This document shows positions 53,581 to 61,478 of a DNA stretch of 64,000 nt, piece after piece. Source of the DNA: Candidatus Nanopelagicales bacterium (GTDB lineage: Bacteria; Actinomycetota; Actinomycetes; S36-B12). A program made the translations under genes and the position numbers. The DNA lies in assembly GCA_030827125.1 (NCBI GenBank), contig JAURFD010000004.1:62001-126000 (forward strand), given 5' to 3'. Position 1 is the stretch's first letter, and every line of letters starts with the position of its first letter. The notes below the pieces were generated by a model. The model saw only the letters and a program-made list of their open reading frames with translations, made no database searches and had not been told where the DNA came from.

Positions 53581-55146
53581 GTGACAACCGCGACCGGGGT
53601 GACGCCGTACGACGAGATGTACGACGACGGGACCCCCCGCGAACGACAGGACGAACTCCATCGAGTCCTGTCCGGGATGACCACGGACGAACTCCATGAT
53701 CGAGCGCGACTACGCGACGCCTACCTCGATCGCAACGGCATCACCTTTACCCTCGGCGAGCGCGAGCGGCCACTGCCGATGGACCTCATTCCGCGGGTCA
53801 TCACTCCCTCGGAGTGGTCGACGATCGAGGCCGGGGTCGTCCAGCGAATCCAAGCGCTGGAGACCTTCCTCGCGGATGTCTACGGAGCCGGTCAGGTGCT
53901 CGCGGACGGCATCGTCCCACGACGGCTAGTCACCACCTCCACACACTTCCATCGCCAAGCCTGGGGGATCACTCCACCCAATGGCGTGCGAATCCACGTG
54001 TCCGGTATCGACCTCATTCGCGATGAGGCCGGGCAGTTCCGCGTGCTCGAGGACAACCTTCGCAATCCCTCGGGAGTCTCCTACGTGCTCCAAAATCGGC
54101 GGACTCTTGCACACGTGCTGCCCGAGATCTTCGCCGGGCACGTCGTACGCCCCGTCGCGGAGTATCCGGAGCGTCTTGAGGCGGCTCTGCGTTTGGCGGC
54201 TCCCGTGAGCGATCCGGTGGTCGTCGTTCTCACTCCCGGAGTACACAACTCCGCCCACTATGAGCACGCCTTCCTCGCGCGCCACATGGGCGTCGAGCTC
54301 GTCGAGGGGCGTGACCTGTACTGCCGCGACGACCGCGTATGGATGCGCACAACTCTCGGTCCGCGCCAGGTCGATGTCATCTACCGGCGCATCGACGACG
54401 ACTTTCTCGATCCGGTGCACCTCCGCGCTGACAGCGTCCTCGGAGTGCCAGGGATACTCAATGCGGCGCGTGCTGGCAATGTCACTATCGCGAATGCGGT
54501 GGGCAACGGTGTCGCGGATGACAAGGCGATCTATCCCTACATCCCCGCACTGATCGAGTACTACCTCGGGGCAGATCCGATCCTGCCGAACGTCGACACC
54601 CACGACCTCGCTGATCTAGAGTTGCGCGCCTGGGTCTTCGATCACATCGAGTCGATGGTGGTGAAGCCCAGTGACGCGTCCGGCGGCTACGGCCTTCTCA
54701 TGGGGCCGTCCGCTTCGGAGAAGGACATCTCGAGCACCCGGGCCGCGGTGGAAGCCGACCCGCGCGGATGGATCGCGCAGCCGGTCGTGACGTTTTCCAC
54801 CTGCCCCACGGTGGTCGACGGTGGCGTGATCGAACCCCGCCATGTCGATCTGCGACCCTTCGCGGTCAACGACGGCAATGAGATCTACGTCCTGCCCGGC
54901 GGTCTCACGCGAGTGGCGCTGCCGGCCGGCAGCCTGGTGGTGAACTCCAGCCAGGGTGGTGGCTCCAAGGACACGTGGGTCCTCGACACCGGTCTGCCCG
55001 AACACCGACCCCGACCACGGCCGGTGCCGCGAGTCGCGGTCGACGCCGACCTTCCGGCGAGGAGCGAAGCCCCTCGAACGCACGACGAACGACTGCAGCA
55101 GCAGGAGCGGCAACAGCAGCAGTGCGGTTCGGAGTCAGCATGCTGA
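53581..55146 (+). CDS. Circularly permuted ATP-grasp protein
   Basis: This 521-residue protein belongs to the circularly permuted ATP-grasp family (DUF404/DUF407). It has YDEMYDDGTPRERQDEL near the start, then the ATP-binding blocks VLEDNLRNPSGVSYVL, VKPSDASGGYGLLMGPSA and SSQGGGSKDTWVLD. These proteins are usually encoded with an alpha-E helical protein and a transglutaminase, as here, in a system proposed to make or modify peptides. GTG 53581 has a TAGGAC box 6 bases before it, one base off the TANNNT form. The last 7 bases overlap the alpha-E gene. The C-terminal tail is rich in Arg and Gln. Confidence 0.92.
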   Translation: MTTATGVTPYDEMYDDGTPRERQDELHRVLSGMTTDELHDRARLRDAYLDRNGITFTLGERERPLPMDLIPRVITPSEWSTIEAGVVQRIQALETFLADVYGAGQVLADGIVPRRLVTTSTHFHRQAWGITPPNGVRIHVSGIDLIRDEAGQFRVLEDNLRNPSGVSYVLQNRRTLAHVLPEIFAGHVVRPVAEYPERLEAALRLAAPVSDPVVVVLTPGVHNSAHYEHAFLARHMGVELVEGRDLYCRDDRVWMRTTLGPRQVDVIYRRIDDDFLDPVHLRADSVLGVPGILNAARAGNVTIANAVGNGVADDKAIYPYIPALIEYYLGADPILPNVDTHDLADLELRAWVFDHIESMVVKPSDASGGYGLLMGPSASEKDISSTRAAVEADPRGWIAQPVVTFSTCPTVVDGGVIEPRHVDLRPFAVNDGNEIYVLPGGLTRVALPAGSLVVNSSQGGGSKDTWVLDTGLPEHRPRPRPVPRVAVDADLPARSEAPRTHDERLQQQERQQQQCGSESAC

Positions 55147-56042
55147 GCCGCATTGCCGAGTCCTTCTTCTGGATCGGCCGATACGTCGAGCGCGCCCATG
55201 CCACCGCCCGACTACTCGCCGAGCACCACCAACTCATGGTGGAGGAGTCGAGCGTGCCGGAGCCCATCGCCTGCCAACTTCTCCTTGATGCGCTTTCGCT
55301 GCCCGATGCCGAGACGACGACAGGCGCAGCGCTCGTCCGCCAGGTCACCGGGGAGGCAGGACGTTCGGCCACTGTCGCGGGTGCCGTGGCGGCCGCCCGA
55401 GAGAACGCGCGAGCAGTTCGCGACGTCCTGCCCACCGAGGTCTTCGAGGCCCTGAACGCCGCGCACCTGTCGGTGGTGCGCGGCTTGGCACTCATGGATA
55501 GTCCCGGTGCCGCTTTGCACCGGGTGGTCGAGCGCCTGCTCGTGGTGCACGGCGTTATCGCCTGGGCGATGCCGCGCGATGAGTCCTACCAGTTCTTCGT
55601 CCTTGGCCGCTCGCTCGAGCGCATTGACATGACCGCTCGATTGCTCGCGGTCCAGCACGACCGCTTCTGGCCCGAAACCGGTCCGGTCGCCACGCTTCGC
55701 TCGGCGGCCGCACACTCCGCCTATCTCCGTCGTGGCGCTGTTGACGGTGACGGGGTCCGCGAGTTCCTCGTCCTCGATCGCGATTTCCCACGCTCCATGC
55801 GTCGCAGCGCCATGGAGGCGGAGGATGCCGTTCGCCAACTCCTCAGCCTCGGCGCCGGTGGCGGGACAGCCCTGCTTCGTGAGGTCGGCATGCTCCGCTC
55901 GCGCTTGGAGTTCGCCGTGCACCCGACGCCCGAGGTGGTCGATCATCTCGCGGAGGAGGCCCGCGTCTCGGCGATGGTGGCCTCGGACACCGCGGACGCC
56001 TCTTTCTTCCGGCAGTCCGGCACAGTCGTGTGGAGTCACTGA
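55140..56042 (+). CDS. Alpha-E domain protein
   Basis: This 300-residue all-helical protein is the DUF403/alpha-E partner of the ATP-grasp enzyme. It starts MLSRIAESFFWIGRYVERAH, then ARENARAVRDVLPTEVFEAL, and FFVLGRSLERIDMTARLLAV. The conserved Arg and Glu in these helices define the family. The start lies inside the end of the ATP-grasp gene and the stop overlaps the transglutaminase start as TGATG, so the three products form an operon and probably a complex. Confidence 0.93.
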   Translation: MLSRIAESFFWIGRYVERAHATARLLAEHHQLMVEESSVPEPIACQLLLDALSLPDAETTTGAALVRQVTGEAGRSATVAGAVAAARENARAVRDVLPTEVFEALNAAHLSVVRGLALMDSPGAALHRVVERLLVVHGVIAWAMPRDESYQFFVLGRSLERIDMTARLLAVQHDRFWPETGPVATLRSAAAHSAYLRRGAVDGDGVREFLVLDRDFPRSMRRSAMEAEDAVRQLLSLGAGGGTALLREVGMLRSRLEFAVHPTPEVVDHLAEEARVSAMVASDTADASFFRQSGTVVWSH

Positions 56043-56911
56043 TGTCCCCCGTCAACGAGCCCGGATCCGGCCGACGTTTGCACATCCGGCATAGCACCGG
56101 ATACCGCTACACGGGACCGGTCGAGGCGAGCTTCAACGAGGTCCGTATGACTCCGGAGAGTCGCGAGGGCCAGTACCTCATCGCCCACTCGCTGCACGTG
56201 GTCCCCAATGCTGCCGTCTCCTCGTACGTCGACTACTGGGGAGCCCATGTGGAGTCGTTCGACGTACACGAACTCCACCAGCAACTCGAAATAGTGTCGG
56301 AGAGCACGGTGGACACGGCCGCGACCCGCGAGATCGACAAGTCCGTCTCGTGGGAGGCGGTCCTTGACCCCGGGGTCCAGGACCGATGGGGTGAGTACCT
56401 CGTCCCCACGCGGTACGTCGACCTGCGCATTGACGACGATGAGCGCGGAGCGCTGGCGGCGATCCTGCGACGCGAGTCCACTCCCCACGAGGCGGTGCTC
56501 CGCCTCGTCGAGGCCGTCGAGGAACGCCTCTCCTATTCGCCGGGCACCACCTCGGTCTACACGACCGCCGGCGAGGCGTGGGCCGCCGGGCACGGTGTCT
56601 GCCAGGACTTCACCCACGCCACCTTGTCGTTGCTGAGAAGCCTGCGGATTCCGGGACGCTACGTCAGCGGCTACCTGCACACCGTGGACGAAGCTCCCGG
56701 TCAGACCGTGCTCGGCGAGAGCCACGCTTGGGTTGAATACTGGGATGGCGACTGGCACAGCGTGGACCCCACGAACAACCGGGAGGTCGGCCCGGCGCAC
56801 GTGACGGTCGCTCGTGGGCGCGACTACGCGGACGTGCCTCCACTCAAGGGCATCTACGCGGGTGGTGCCAGTGAGGCCCTCGGCGTCGTGGTGGAGATCA
56901 CCCAGCAGTAG
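56042..56911 (+). CDS. Transglutaminase-like cysteine peptidase
   Basis: This 289-residue protein has an N-terminal beta domain (HIRHSTGYRYTGPVEASFNE) and a transglutaminase core. The Cys is in GHGVCQDFTHATLS, His in GESHAWVEYWDGDWH and Asp in DPTNN. The family is often a protease or amidase rather than a crosslinker. It is the third gene of the ATP-grasp, alpha-E, transglutaminase set. It has no signal peptide, so it acts in the cytoplasm. The ATG overlaps the alpha-E stop by one base. Confidence 0.93.
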   Translation: MSPVNEPGSGRRLHIRHSTGYRYTGPVEASFNEVRMTPESREGQYLIAHSLHVVPNAAVSSYVDYWGAHVESFDVHELHQQLEIVSESTVDTAATREIDKSVSWEAVLDPGVQDRWGEYLVPTRYVDLRIDDDERGALAAILRRESTPHEAVLRLVEAVEERLSYSPGTTSVYTTAGEAWAAGHGVCQDFTHATLSLLRSLRIPGRYVSGYLHTVDEAPGQTVLGESHAWVEYWDGDWHSVDPTNNREVGPAHVTVARGRDYADVPPLKGIYAGGASEALGVVVEITQQ

Positions 56912-56935
56912 GAGTCGTGATAATCGACTCGTCGG

Positions 56936-57640
56936 CTACGCCTCGAGTTCGGGGTGCACGTCGTCGACCACCTCGCCCTTCGCGCCGGCCAACCACCCCA
57001 CAAGGCGTAGGCCGTATCCCACCGATGGACCGATCAGGAAAGCGAACAGGAGGGTGCCGACGCCCACAGTGCCGCCAAGCAACCAGCCGACCGCCAGGAC
57101 CGCCACCTCGATCCCGAGACGCACGGGCGTCACGGCGATGCCGGTCCGCAGGTGGATGCCGGTCATCAGTCCGTCGCGCGGCCCCGGACCAAGGTTGGTC
57201 GTCAGGTACAGGCCGCTGCCGATGCCGACGAGCGCGATACCGGCGAGCACCTGACCGATGCGCCAGCCGAGCCCCTCCGGATTCGGCAGTACGCCGATCA
57301 TCACCTGCAGCGCGGTGGCGATCACCACGGCGTTGGCGATCGTCCCGAGACCGGGGCGCTCCCGCAGGGGGATCCACATGAGGAGGACCGCAACACTGGT
57401 GAGGAATGTCGCGACACCGATGCCAAGGCCGGTACGCAGTGACAGGCCCTGGGCGAAGACGGTCCAGGGAGCGTTGCCCAACGTCGCGTCCACCAACATG
57501 GCTTCACCGGTGCCGAAGAGCCACAGGCCAAGGATGAGGACCACGAAGGTGACCGGACCGGTGCGCCAGCGCGAACCTTCCACCCGCCATCGAGTGCGCG
57601 GAATGGTTCGCGACGGGACGAGTCGCTGCCACAGGGTCAC
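56936..57640 (-). CDS. YczE/YyaS/YitT family membrane protein
   Basis: This 234-residue membrane protein has about five helices and the blocks LFGTGEAMLVDATLGNAPWTVFAQG and LYLTTNLGPGPRDGLMTG, which are the hallmark YczE pattern (GxGPWDVL-like). The function is not well known; some relatives affect antibiotic export. GTG 57640 is chosen because TACAGT at 57647-57652 (minus strand) lies 6 bases before it. It converges on the transglutaminase gene. Confidence 0.85.
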   Translation of the reverse strand: MTLWQRLVPSRTIPRTRWRVEGSRWRTGPVTFVVLILGLWLFGTGEAMLVDATLGNAPWTVFAQGLSLRTGLGIGVATFLTSVAVLLMWIPLRERPGLGTIANAVVIATALQVMIGVLPNPEGLGWRIGQVLAGIALVGIGSGLYLTTNLGPGPRDGLMTGIHLRTGIAVTPVRLGIEVAVLAVGWLLGGTVGVGTLLFAFLIGPSVGYGLRLVGWLAGAKGEVVDDVHPELEA

Positions 57641-57698
57641 TGGGCGACTGTAGGGGTGAGGGCGCACGGGCTCGCGACCCGGTGGTGCAAGGACTAGA

Positions 57699-58922
57699 TC
57701 AGTCGATGACGGCGCGGCGCGGACCCCCGCCCCACGTCAGGTAGTTCCATCCCCAGTCCGCGATGACACTCGCCCGGTTGCGCCCACCGGCAAGGTAGGC
57801 GACGTGCAGGGCCAGCCAAGCCAGCCAGGCGGCCGTGCCATGGAGTCGCTTGCCGCCCGGAGTCTCGACGACGGCGCGACGCCGGCCGATGGTCGCCATC
57901 TGACCTTTGTCCGTGTAGGCGAACGGCGAGAGGAGGCGACCCTCTGACTGTGCCGTGATGTTGCGGGCCACATGGCGGCCCTGCTGCATCGCCACCGGGG
58001 CGACCATCGGCAGCACGGTGCCGTCCGCCGTGAACGCGGCCGTGTCCCCGGCCACCCACACGTCCGGAACTCCAGGCACCTTGAGGAACTCATCGACGAT
58101 GACGCGTCGTGACGGTCCGGTGGCCGCAAGGTCGGACCACAACTCGGGCGCGGCGACGCCTGCCGACCAAATCACCGTTCCCGCGTGGAGGATCTCACCG
58201 GACTTCAGGTGCACGTCCCGCTCGTACATGCGGTCAACGGCGCAGTCGAGTTTGACGGTGACGCCAAGCTCCTCAAGCTCCTCGCGGGCATGCTCGCTGG
58301 ATGCCGGGGTGAACGACGGAAGCAGGCGCGGGCCCGCCTCAACGAGCGTGACGCCGGCGTAGCGGGCGATCTGCGGGTACTCACGGGCCAGGCCGCGTTG
58401 AAGTTCCGCGACCGCGCCACTGACTTCGACACCGGTGGGGCCACCGCCCACGACCAGGACGAGGAGCGCCTCGCGCGGGAGTCGGCCCTCTTGAACCTCC
58501 TCGTAGTTGGTCAGGAGGCGCTGCTTGATGGCCCGAGCCTGGGCGATGTCTTTCATCTGGAGGGCGTTCTCTTCCACCCCGGGAATCCCGAACGTCGTGC
58601 CGACGCTGCCGGTGGCGATGACGAGTTGGTCGTACTCCAGTCGTTGCCCGTCGTAGAGCAACACCTGGTGCTTGCGCGGATCAACCCGCACGACCTCACC
58701 CCGCACGAAGGTGATGCCGGGAATCGCCGCCCGAACTGGGTAGGCAATGTCGTCCTCGGGAAGGCCGCCGGTGGCCACCTGGTAGAGCAAAGGACTGAAG
58801 AGTTGATAGGGGTGACGGTCGACCAACGTCACGGCCATGCCCGGGGTTTGACGCAAGATCTTGGCCGCCTCGAGGCCGGCGAAGCCTGCTCCGACGATGA
58901 CGACGCGGGTGGTTCGAGGCAC
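57699..58922 (-). CDS. ndh: Type II NADH dehydrogenase
   Basis: This 407-residue membrane-associated flavoprotein passes electrons from NADH to quinone without proton pumping. It has the FAD motif VIVGAGFAGLEAAKIL, LFSPLLYQVATGGLPEDDIA, the NADH motif LVVGGGPTGVEVSGAVAEL and the second FAD motif WVAGDTAAFTADGT. The quinone-site region includes VAMQQGRHVARNI and the C-terminal helices LAWLALHVAYLAGG anchor it in the membrane. GTG 58922 follows AAGGAT. Another quinone-reducing flavoprotein (SQR) is encoded at 26411-27664. Confidence 0.94.
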   Translation of the reverse strand: MPRTTRVVIVGAGFAGLEAAKILRQTPGMAVTLVDRHPYQLFSPLLYQVATGGLPEDDIAYPVRAAIPGITFVRGEVVRVDPRKHQVLLYDGQRLEYDQLVIATGSVGTTFGIPGVEENALQMKDIAQARAIKQRLLTNYEEVQEGRLPREALLVLVVGGGPTGVEVSGAVAELQRGLAREYPQIARYAGVTLVEAGPRLLPSFTPASSEHAREELEELGVTVKLDCAVDRMYERDVHLKSGEILHAGTVIWSAGVAAPELWSDLAATGPSRRVIVDEFLKVPGVPDVWVAGDTAAFTADGTVLPMVAPVAMQQGRHVARNITAQSEGRLLSPFAYTDKGQMATIGRRRAVVETPGGKRLHGTAAWLAWLALHVAYLAGGRNRASVIADWGWNYLTWGGGPRRAVID

Positions 58923-58944
58923 GACGGAATCCTTGCATGCGCGA

Positions 58945-59379
58945 TCAGGACGGCGACGCGGGGCACACCTGGTCGAGCGTCGGCACATCGGCGGCGCCGG
59001 CAGCGATCTCGTCGTAGAGACGCGGACACTGTCGGGCTACCTCGTCACTGAGGGCGGCCACCTCGGCGAGGATGTCGAGCGCTTCCCCGGCACCCGCCGC
59101 ATCCCGCACCGCCCGAAGTTGGCCCGCGACCTGCTCGTAGGGGCTCAGGGTGGAGGCGGCGCTGGGCGCCTCCACCAGGCGCGCTCGATCCGCCTCCGTG
59201 AGCTCGGGCAACTCGATGCCATGGCGGTGGGCCTGGGCGACGACGATCTCCTCGACGGTGGGCAGATCATCGATGGCGGCGTCCTGCGATGCCGAGAGCG
59301 CCCCCCACATGAGCCACCCCACCACGAGGGCGCACAGACCAGCAACCCCGAGGGCGACAACGACAGTGATCCGGGGCAC
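58945..59379 (-). CDS. Hypothetical membrane-anchored protein
   Basis: This 144-residue protein has an N-terminal anchor (ITVVVALGVAGLCALVVGWLMW) and a helical, acidic domain (TVEEIVVAQAHRHGIELPEL and onward). Two Cys (ARQCPRL and DQVCPAS) near the C terminus may form a disulfide outside the cell. I recognise no family. GTG 59379 is chosen; GTG 59400 would add 7 residues. It lies 22 bases upstream of the NADH dehydrogenase gene, so both may be co-transcribed. Confidence 0.7.
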   Translation of the reverse strand: MPRITVVVALGVAGLCALVVGWLMWGALSASQDAAIDDLPTVEEIVVAQAHRHGIELPELTEADRARLVEAPSAASTLSPYEQVAGQLRAVRDAAGAGEALDILAEVAALSDEVARQCPRLYDEIAAGAADVPTLDQVCPASPS

Positions 59380-59460
59380 ACCCCATAGTGACCCATACAC
59401 GTTCCGGCACGCATCCGACCTTGCGACTCAAATCGCCCCCTGGGGCGTAGCCTTCCCGCC

Positions 59461-60984
59461 ATGACAGCGCTGAGCCACACGGCTACGAGCAACGACCGAC
59501 GATGGTGGTCCCTTGTCGGACTGTGCCTCGTCACCGCCCTGGTCTGGATCACGGCCAGTGACATCTCCATCGCCCTGCCGACCATCGCCCGCGAACTCGG
59601 CGGATCGATGGACACCATGCAGTGGGCGGTCAACGGCTACTTCCTCGCCGGAGCCCTCATCATCGTGGGTGGGCGGGTCGGCGACATCTTCGGTCGGCGC
59701 CTCATCTTCGGGATTGGCACGGCGCTGGTGATCGTCGGTTCCCTGGTCGCCGGTATCGCCAACGGGCCCGCGCTGCTCATTCTTGGGCGCGTCATCGAGG
59801 GGGTAGGGGCAGCGGCCATCCTCCCCACCGCCCTGTCGACGATCGCGGTGATCTTCACCGGCAAGCAGCGCGATACCGCTATCGCCGCCTGGATCGCGGT
59901 GTGTTGGGGTGCGCAAGCCTTTGGGCCACTCGTCGGCGGTGTCATCGTCGAGACCCTCAACTGGCGCTGGATCTTCTGGATGAACATCCCGATCGGTATC
60001 GCCGCCATGGCCCTGGTCTGGTGGGCGACCCCCGAGACTCGCGAGGAGGGCGCAGCGCGCAGCATTGACTTCCCCGGTGTCATCACCCTGGTCGGGGGAA
60101 TCTTCCTGCTGTCGGTGGCTCTCGTCTTCGCCGACGAGGTCCCGCTGTGGCAGACCGGCGCAACCCTGGCCGCCAGCATCATCCTCATCGTGCTCTTCGT
60201 TCTCATTGAACGCCGCGTCGCAAATCCCATCGTGGTGTTGTCGATCTTCCGCAAGCGTCGATTCAACGGCGCGGTCTCGGCCAACCTCATTGCCAACTTT
60301 GTCTTCGGCGGCGTGGTCTTTTTCATGGCTCTCTACCTGCAGGTCGTGGAGAACTACGGGCCGATGGAGGCGGGACTGCTCATGCTGCCCGCGACCATCC
60401 CCATCCTCATCGTCAATCCACTAGGCAATTGGCTCGGCCGTCGCTTCGGCGCCGCAATCCCGACAGCGGTGGGCATGGCGCTCCTCGCGATCGCCGCTGT
60501 CCTGCTGCTCGACCTCGGCGAGAACTACACCGACTTGCTCGCACCCTTTATCCTCATCGGCATCGGCATTGGCTTGCAGATCACGCCCTGCGCTGCGGTC
60601 GCCGTTGAGGATCCCGGCGAGGCCGGCGAGGGTGTCGTCTCGGGAGTCTTCAAGGCCTCCTCCATGATCGGCGGGTCGCTCGGCGTGGCTGTTGGAACGG
60701 CCGTCTTCCAGTCCGACGCGCGCAACCACCTTGCTGAAGTGCTCGCCGGCGCCAATGTGACCCAGGATCAAATCGGCACGATCATGTCGGTCCTCACCGG
60801 CGGGGTGCGTCTCGAAGACGTCGCCCCCGACATCCCCTCGAACGCCCGCGAGATCATCGTCACGGTCTTCGATCAGGCGGTTGGGGCGGCCATGTGGCCT
60901 TCGATTGCGGTTTCGGCGATTGGTGTCATCATCGCTGTTGCCCTGTTGCGTGGCCGCGGGCCGGCCCGAGACGGAATCGAGTGA
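59461..60984 (+). CDS. DHA2 family MFS drug exporter (EmrB/QacA type)
   Basis: This 507-residue protein has fourteen predicted helices. It starts WWSLVGLCLVTALVWITASD, with TASDISIALPTIARELGGS, then GGRVGDIFGRRLIFGIG (motif A) and GWGAQAFGPLVGGVIVE-like motif C. The family exports drugs, dyes or lipids using protons. ATG 59461 follows TAGCCT at 59448-59453 by 7 bases. The stop overlaps the peroxiredoxin start as TGATG, an unusual pairing of exporter and peroxidase. Confidence 0.9.
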   Translation: MTALSHTATSNDRRWWSLVGLCLVTALVWITASDISIALPTIARELGGSMDTMQWAVNGYFLAGALIIVGGRVGDIFGRRLIFGIGTALVIVGSLVAGIANGPALLILGRVIEGVGAAAILPTALSTIAVIFTGKQRDTAIAAWIAVCWGAQAFGPLVGGVIVETLNWRWIFWMNIPIGIAAMALVWWATPETREEGAARSIDFPGVITLVGGIFLLSVALVFADEVPLWQTGATLAASIILIVLFVLIERRVANPIVVLSIFRKRRFNGAVSANLIANFVFGGVVFFMALYLQVVENYGPMEAGLLMLPATIPILIVNPLGNWLGRRFGAAIPTAVGMALLAIAAVLLLDLGENYTDLLAPFILIGIGIGLQITPCAAVAVEDPGEAGEGVVSGVFKASSMIGGSLGVAVGTAVFQSDARNHLAEVLAGANVTQDQIGTIMSVLTGGVRLEDVAPDIPSNAREIIVTVFDQAVGAAMWPSIAVSAIGVIIAVALLRGRGPARDGIE

Positions 60985-61478
60985 TGTCCATGATCGACGT
61001 GGGAGATCGCATCCCCGACACAGCCCTGCTCATCGTGGCCGAAGGTGCCCCGACACCGACGACCAGCGGTGAGCTCCTCGGCACAGGCCGGGTGGTGCTC
61101 TTCGCGGTTCCGGGTGCCTTCACACCGACGTGCTCCACAGTGCACCTGCCGTCCTACGTCGAGACAGCCGCCGACCTGGCCGCCGCCGGTGTCGACCGGA
61201 TCGTCTGCCTGTCGGTGAATGACCCGTTCGTCATGGCCGCCTGGGCACGGGCCGAGGCCATTGGCGACGAGATCGTCATGGCCGCCGACGGCAACGCCGA
61301 GTTCACCCGCGCCATCGGCATGGACGTTGACGCCTCTCGCGGTGGGATGGGCGTCCGCTCCCGCCGCTACGCGATGGTGCTCAATGACGGGGTCGTGACC
61401 AACTTCCTGCCGGAGGAGGACGGCTTCTCCGCCATCGTCAGCACGGGATCCTGCGTGCTCGACGCGATCCGCGTCTAG
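60984..61478 (+). CDS. Peroxiredoxin, Prx5 type
   Basis: This 164-residue protein reduces peroxides. The peroxidatic Cys is in VPGAFTPTCSTVHLPSYV, and the catalytic Arg in GMGVRSRRYAMVLNDG; the Cys near the C terminus (STGSCVLDA) may be the resolving one. It matches the Prx5 subfamily (PGAFTPTCSxxHLP). The ATG 60984 overlaps the exporter gene stop by one base. Its stop forms a CTAG overlap with the convergent helicase gene. Confidence 0.93.
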   Translation: MSMIDVGDRIPDTALLIVAEGAPTPTTSGELLGTGRVVLFAVPGAFTPTCSTVHLPSYVETAADLAAAGVDRIVCLSVNDPFVMAAWARAEAIGDEIVMAADGNAEFTRAIGMDVDASRGGMGVRSRRYAMVLNDGVVTNFLPEEDGFSAIVSTGSCVLDAIRV

